This document shows positions 58,530 through 64,000 of a stretch of 64,000 nt of DNA, piece after piece (positions within the stretch are counted from its first letter, which is position 1; the number at the start of each line of letters is the position of its first letter). Source of the DNA: Aspidiotus rigidus (taxonomy: Eukaryota; Arthropoda; Insecta; Hemiptera; Diaspididae). A model generated the notes under the pieces. The model had not been told where the DNA came from. It searched no databases and saw only the letters and a program-made list of their open reading frames with translations. Location: positions 4,774,001-4,838,000 of the forward strand of contig JAVHKY010000053.1 in the NCBI GenBank assembly GCA_035079385.1. The letters run 5' to 3'. The translations under genes were made by a program, and so were the position numbers.

Positions 58530-58880
58530 TGAAGATAATATGTATCATTCAATTTCACACTTGCATCACATTGAAAGCCAAAGTTTCCAGTGAAATGATG
58601 GATAATCTTCCTAGACCGAGAGTGGTTTCAAGCAAAGTCTTTGGAGTTACTGGCGTTGATTACACCAGGCAACAATTGAAAAATTTTCATTGTTGCCTAG
58701 TGTTATGCAGCACCTTACACAATCATAGGTAAAGGTGGTCAATATAAAGTGATGATTGAGGCCTCTGTGGCTGTACTTGTTTGTTCCAAAACAAAAGCCA
58801 TCCACCTTGAACTTATTTCTGACTTGACGAGTCAACCTTTTAATACAACTTTAACTTGTTTTGTTAGTTGTAAAGATATT
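58530..58880 (+). pseudogene. BEL/Pao retrotransposon integrase fragment
   Basis: The reading MMDNLPRPRVVSSKVFGVTG then VDY (58594-58662), followed after a break by VAVLVCSKTKAIHLELISDL (about 58772-58831). These match the signature before and inside the integrase core of BEL/Pao elements. The two parts are separated by about 65 bp that contain a near-palindrome (58668-58697). Only about 100 codons remain. Confidence 0.7.
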
Positions 58881-61800
58881 CTAGCTGTGACCTGAAGAAA
58901 GAGACGAATACACGAACTACATCCTGGTAACGATGGTTCAGGCAGGATTATTTGAACGACCTATTACAAAATTAGTTCATCTGCCCACTGATTAACAAAT
59001 ACTTGATGAGACCTCTTGGATACGCAGAAAATATTGAGCAGAAATAATTGCTGATAGTTCATTAATCAGTTTTTGTAATCATGTAAATTATGAAAAAAAT
59101 ATATAGATTATTACGTGATTCTTCGCCGCTCATGTGTTTATTATTTCTGTTGGCAAGTGTCGAGAGGCGAGAAGATAGATGATCGTCAAGTAAACGATAT
59201 CTGGTACGTGTCATACTCCACTTTTCCCTTAGAGAAAACACGATAACACAACTGTTCAAACAGGTCGATCTCACAATAGATCTTTACTTTATCAGTACTC
59301 GAAAATGTTTCAAGTCTTACCCGTTATAAATATAATTCTACAGACGAAATCTTTCTAGTTCCTTAGGTACGCCTCCTCGGGAACCACAATCTGACGAAAA
59401 TACAATAGACGGAAGATATTTTTAAACAGGTTATCAGGTAAAAGAGGTACTTTTCCCAACTAAAGTGGACCACAATACTCAGAATCGATGGAATCCTACA
59501 AACAACTTTGTTTGAGACTACCCGACGTCAGAAATGAGCCATTGCGGCGAAGTTGTGCCTCCTTCCGTCTTCCCCAACCCAAAGTACGCCTAGAGAGCCT
59601 AGTATAGGTTATTCAAGTTCGAAATTCTTTCAAGTCTTCAGAGTAGGTGAAGTTCTCTCATGACGTCATTCTCGCATACAAATTTTAGATAGACTTCGAT
59701 CTTTAAGACATATTTACGTTGGGGGAAATTGCTTCTTCATCCTTACTAATGCGAAATAGGCATACAGATAGGCACAAAGGTTGGCAGTCTTTCACCCGTC
59801 TCATATTATTGACGTACAGTAAAGAAATCTGTCCTAACAACCGAGAAACAACGAAAAAAATCCAAGAATTTCATTGTTACAACAAGAACGAACGAAAATA
59901 TTCAAAGTTCAATTGCTACACTCAACGTTCAGTCTTCCAAAGTTCATTTCGTCTCCCTTCTTCCAACTGAACGATTAAAATCTAGAAAATTTTCCACGAA
60001 CCGTAACACAGTACACAAAACGTATTTCAGCGCTAGGTCTCGACAATGCTTTTCAAACAAACCCAGTATAGAAATCATCAAAAATATTAAACAACTTTCG
60101 TGTGTTCGATGAACCTTGAAACTGCAGAAAAATAATGGAAGAAACAAAAAATTCTACGAAAAGTATGAGAAGAAAGAAAAAGTAACAACCTTGAAGGAGG
60201 ACGAAAAAAATTTCCAGAGATAATCAAAACTACCACTAAAACGTTGCAACGAAAAAAAAAAAAAAAAAATACAGAATTCAAGAAAGTCGTCGAAAATTAC
60301 AGCACCTCAAGGATATAAGAATATATTAGAAACATCAGAGGTGAGATCAAGCATCGATAAGCTTGTATTACTGTGTCTGGACTAGCTATAGATCAATACA
60401 TTCGAATCTATCAAGATTCAACATCGAAGTGGCTGCCATCGTTTTTGGCAACCATATTACGATACGCAAATCGTTGCACTTTCATTGTAATGTAAAAATC
60501 ATGATTTTCGGACAGCTTAAATTCAATTCCAAATGAACGTTTAGACGAACATTTATTTCAAAATGATTGTGATACACTTTCCATTTTCACGAGTGTTAGA
60601 AAACATACAAGCATTCGAGTTTCTTCACTCGGAGCCGCAGGCTGGATGAAGTTAACGCGCAACTGCTTTACTGAAGGTGCAAATTTATAAAACTTTTTCC
60701 GTTCTAAAATACTCGAAAATTAAACGTCGCGTCGTTAATCTCAGAGTGCTCAACAATAATTCCAAAATTCAACGCAGTCCAAGATGGTTCAAAACTGATG
60801 GTGTTCGAAGAACAACAGGGCTCGAAGTTATGACCTTCCCTTTTGACCTGGAACTTTGGTCGTTCAGTATTGTTGAAAATTCTGTCTTCAATTTGGGCTA
60901 AGAACGTCATTTTTCTTAGGTCCTCTCTCCCTACAGAGCACGTAGCATACGGGTTTCAAAAATTCCTCTCATTTCTCTGTTGAGCTCGAGACTACGATTT
61001 GGTTTCAGTACTGTTTTCTCGGTAGCCAAAATTGATGAATTTGTCACACATTCGAACGCGTACACCTTCAAAACCTGTGAAAGCAGAAAAATATCTTCAC
61101 AGTATGAATGGATGGGGTCTCTTGGGAACCTCTACCGTGCAAAATAGCATTGACGTATCTACCACGATGAAAATATTTCGCAATATTTTTCTTAGAAGAT
61201 GCTCAGATGAAAATGGATGCGAAATTTCGAGACATATATTTTCAATGAATTATCATAACTCAAATTCTGTTTGTTTTTCGAAAAACTTCATTACTGCGTC
61301 CAGATATGTGAAAATAAATCTACTCAACTTCACACACCTACACACTGACATATTTTTCGAGCCGATCATCCAATTTTCCAGATCATTAGCCAGCAGATAC
61401 ACGTCAACTGCATTATATAAGGCAGACCTACTGAAACATATTCGCAGGAAGACACATTTTTTGTTCCGAAAGAATTCAATTAGTAAATGGACAAAACTAT
61501 GACTAATATCAATAAGTCATACGTGATTGAAGTAATTGAACCTTCACATTTTAATGATGAAACTGGACAATTAGTTCCAACTATTTCTCTACAAGTATGA
61601 CTCGAAACTGAGACCAAAACGGATGTATTTTCCAGGTCCAGGACGAGAATATGCAATAATTATAAGAAATGACGCTCTCGTATAATTATCCTCTTGTAAA
61701 CATTTATCGAATTCAATATCCTGTTGTTATTTGCGAATTGTGGTTTTTTAAGAGTCCTGATTGCAACCAGTCTCGTCTTCATGCAATGTACAGCTTTTCA

Positions 61801-61949
61801 CACATCATGATGTACAGTCGTTTGCCTAAGTAATTCTCTCCTCCGCTAGAACACCAATAATAACCATGTACCATCACAGCAAAAATCAGCCACGGAGTAT
61901 GCAATATGATATGAGGGGAAAGTCCTACACAGGGTATTTTCAAGGTTCT
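58881..61949. other. No gene recognised
   Basis: A poly-A run of about 20 lies at 60250-60269. The longest frame (61032-61502, +, 156 codons) shows no domain, signal peptide or splice context; I leave it uncalled. A TGACGTCA octamer occurs near 59661. Confidence 0.35.
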
Positions 61950-62110
61950 AAATTGCATACTTTTTTCCACACGTGTTATCAATTTGGTCTCGTTTCTATC
62001 ATCGATCATACGGCGAACTCCTCCAAAATAGAAATAAGTATGCAACCCATCCATATCCATAAGACGGGACCAAATTGATAACACGTAATAGAATAAGTAT
62101 GCAATTTGAA
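61950..62110. mobile_element. Inverted-repeat MITE, about 160 bp
   Basis: Arms at about 61950-61995 and 62066-62108 are inverse copies, sharing AATTGCATACTT and ACGTGTTATCAATTTGGTC. Confidence 0.7.
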
Positions 62111-62163
62111 ATACGTACTGAAAATACTATACTCCAATTGAAAGGCTGGATGGAAGAAGGGCC

Positions 62164-62190
62164 TTAGTCGACTAAGGCTTTTTTTCCGCA
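62164..62190. repeat. Perfect 18-bp palindrome followed by a T run
   Basis: GCCTTAGTCGACTAAGGC followed by TTTTTTT. It has the form of a bacterial terminator, but in this eukaryotic setting it is more probably part of a repeat end. Confidence 0.5.
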
Positions 62191-62287
62191 TGATGGCCTA
62201 AAGTAATCTTGGTCATTAATATCGGTGGGCTACAGCTGATAAGGCAATTCTGTAACACCCTCACGAGGAAGAAAGTCGTACAGAGTA

Positions 62288-62625
62288 CTTTGTGGCAGCA
62301 GGAAGCAGTGAGAATTGTACTTGGGAAGAAGAGCTATCCAAATTTCTGAGAAGCGACGACAGATAACAAACGTTCGACGACTTCAAAGCCCGCAAATTCA
62401 GTGTCTGGACCATAGTCACCAACAGAGGAAATTTGCGGGAATCGAAATGCACATGCTCCCCCCCCCCCTTTCTGAAAAGTTTGCAGTGTAAGCATACGGT
62501 GGGACGTGCATTCGGTTGAAGCAACTTCCAGTGCCACTTGAGGCGAAAACATTTCCAAAAAAGAAAAGGTGGCAGGCCGTGTAAAGCCAAACCCGCTCTC
62601 GTGGTGCAATACATTTTTAATCATA
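62288..62625 (+). pseudogene. SWIM-finger end of a ZSWIM/MULE-like transposase
   Basis: In shifting plus-strand frames: KFSVWTIVTNRGN, then CTCSPPP at a C run (62457-62468), LKSLQCKHTVGRA (about 62478-62513), RLKQLPVPLEAK in the next frame, and GGRPCKAKPALVV (about 62569-62607). C-x-C followed by C-x-H and a GRP-x-KAKPAL tail is the SWIM zinc finger with the usual C-terminus of insect Mutator-like transposase proteins. At least two frameshifts make it a relic. The minus-strand frames here are shadows. Confidence 0.65.
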
Positions 62626-62666
62626 GAATGATTTTTTAGTTTTCAACTTATTTTATAATTGAAGCG

Positions 62667-62932
62667 TAATGATGCGCTCCATGAAAAGGGACCACAAGTC
62701 GGCATGGTAAAATTAAGCTCCCTGTGTAAAACTGGCTGTCATGTACGGTTCATTTTATACTGAGATTGTTGTTTATAAAGTTTGATTGAAGAATCTTAGA
62801 AGTGTAGGACGGTAGTCTCGCGCGTACACAATCATACACTTGTGTAAGACAGGCCTAATCTGACGACCAATTCTACATGGGGAGCTTTTACCATGCCTAC
62901 TTGTGGTCCCTTTTCATGGAGCGCATCACGTA
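62667..62932. mobile_element. Inverted-repeat MITE, 262 bp, TA flanks
   Basis: Arms of about 50 bp are inverse copies sharing GATGCGCTCCATGAAAAGGG and CATGGTAAAA. TA flanks both ends (62667-62668, 62931-62932). It lies next to the SWIM relic. Confidence 0.8.
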
Positions 62933-63289
62933 TGCTTATTTTTGTTTACACTAACTTTTCGGTTAAAAGTTTTAATTTTTTGTGATTTTTTTGTTTTTTT
63001 GTTTAATGTACTTTTTTTTATGTTCATATATCATTTTTAATGTTCACTTCTATTTTTTTTTTTCGTGAAATGGTTCTTAACCGCTTAAAGACTTTTTTTT
63101 TCGTGATTTGGGACTTTTCCTTTCGTGCGAAAAAATTCCACCCCATTTTAAAGCATAATTGAAGTTTGAAGAACAAATAAATTTAATTTTCTCAACACAA
63201 CTATGAATTTCATGTATCCTAATAAATGTTATTTAGGTGACTTGAAACGTATTAAGCATTTTAACAGCATGAATTTTTATCGGAACTCA

Positions 63290-64000
63290 TAATGAGAGAG
63301 TGAGGTGTAAGTAGAGCACTAATATTGAAAAAGGGGTTTTTCAATTGTACAAATCTACTTTATTAGTTGCTTATTCAAGAGTACTTTCGGGTGTTATCCC
63401 ATCATCAGTTGTGTCGTAACTGGAGAACAAGGCCTTAACCATGAGTTTTTATAGTATAACACTGTGATCTTGGCTATAACAATACTGTGTTGTGATTGGT
63501 TCACTTCTCAGAAACTTATTCTTACAATAATATGACATTGTGTTCTTATTGGCTAAAACATACTGCTTTGTGATTGGTTCAATCTATTGTTCTAAATGCT
63601 GCGTTTCTATTGGCTACCTGGATTCCTGCCGTCTCATTGGTTGGTTCCGTTCTTCTTCTCTCGTCCAATCACCAGGCCGAATAATTTTTCGCTGTCAAAT
63701 GTGATTACATTGTTCAAGAGGCAGGCTTTCTTCCTCTTGGCTTTTGCAATCTCCATTTGTTCCCAGAGTTTTTTTCTCTTTGTGCGATTCTCTACGTGTA
63801 TGACTTCAAATATTCCCCCTCCATCGTGGTTTTCCTCGTTACAGTGTTTCCCAAACAGTGACTTGCCATCTTCTTTCTCCCTCGATGTTTTGTGCTCCTT
63901 TCTCCTGATCTCAAACTTTCTTCCAGTCTCACCGATATAGATCCCCTCGCACTGTTCACAACTGAGCTTGTACACCCCGCTTAAGCTTTCCTTGTCTTTT
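63290..64000 (-). pseudogene. Penelope-like element end: GIY-YIG domain and 3' region, 5' part outside the window
   Basis: From the right edge on the minus strand one frame is open to the stop at 63634-63636, starting KDKESLSGVYKL at about 63999. The catalytic motif GIYIGETGRKFEIRRKEH (63889-63942) is a good GIY-YIG signature, with the Tyr pair, Arg and His in place. A Lys-rich tail follows (KRKKLWEQMEIAKAKRKKAC). Penelope-like elements end this way. About 340 bp of noncoding 3' sequence follows, including ACTGATGATGG and CACCCGAAAG near 63378-63410. This visible part is not broken; integrity upstream is unknown. Confidence 0.75.

Noticed and set aside
61032..61502. 156-codon plus-strand frame
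   Set aside because: No domain, signal or splice support and no sign of codon bias; length alone is not enough.
62164..62190. Palindrome plus T run resembling a bacterial terminator
   Set aside because: The surroundings are eukaryotic transposon relics; there is no bacterial gene for it to terminate.

Overview
This is a eukaryotic nuclear window, almost certainly from an insect. It has spliced GT-AG genes, long AT-rich introns and spacers, and a dense mixture of metazoan transposons. A hemipteran, and in particular a mealybug or scale-type genome, is my best inference. The main reason is an intronless AAA-ATPase-like gene of bacterial type sitting in tandem in insect DNA; I recall genes of this family being reported as horizontal transfers in mealybugs. 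The placement is not proven by the sequence. All exon borders and repeat limits were read by eye from splice signals, reading frames and repeat alignment.

Host genes. (1) 73-1925 (+): the last eight exons of dipeptidyl peptidase 3. (2) 2631-4690 (-), convergent with it: a two-exon coiled-coil plus nine-finger C2H2 protein. (3) 29243-30370 (+): a single-exon secreted protein rich in PYPV and KVPV repeats, of the insect cuticle or extracellular-matrix type. (4) 47064-55335 (-): eight coding exons of a large, low-complexity nuclear protein ending in a MYND zinc finger; its 5' end was not found.

Central accessory region, about 20.3-42.3 kb. Two collinear blocks form a tandem segmental duplication (A, about 20280-33553; B, about 34460-42337). 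Each begins with an AAA-ATPase-like / PD-(D/E)XK-type gene. Copy A carries a frameshift, a nonsense codon and a second frameshift. Copy B keeps one long frame, but its 3' end is broken by a 105-bp fold-back palindrome. Both keep the Walker A and B motifs; both seem to lack the nuclease Glu. The blocks differ by clean insertions, so each can serve as the empty site for the other. A alone carries a Penelope-like fragment, a LINE fragment, a 1.2-kb inverted-repeat element, a pogo/Tigger-type relic and the 2.1-kb segment with the PYPV gene. B alone carries a 1-kb dispersed retroposon.

Mobile DNA elsewhere. A complete Ty3/gypsy-type retrotransposon (13931-18745, minus strand) has two 144-bp LTRs that I read as identical, yet its reading frame is broken. 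It is nested in a dispersed repeat that is itself inside a degenerate satellite-like array. Several short hAT-like elements show target-site duplications that can be read directly (42692-43047, 11899-12396, 51693-51850). There are also other inverted-repeat elements, an R1-type LINE end, a BEL/Pao integrase scrap, two pieces of a ZSWIM/MULE-like transposase, and a second Penelope-like GIY-YIG end at the right edge. I saw no rRNA, no clear functional tRNA gene, no CRISPR and no operons.
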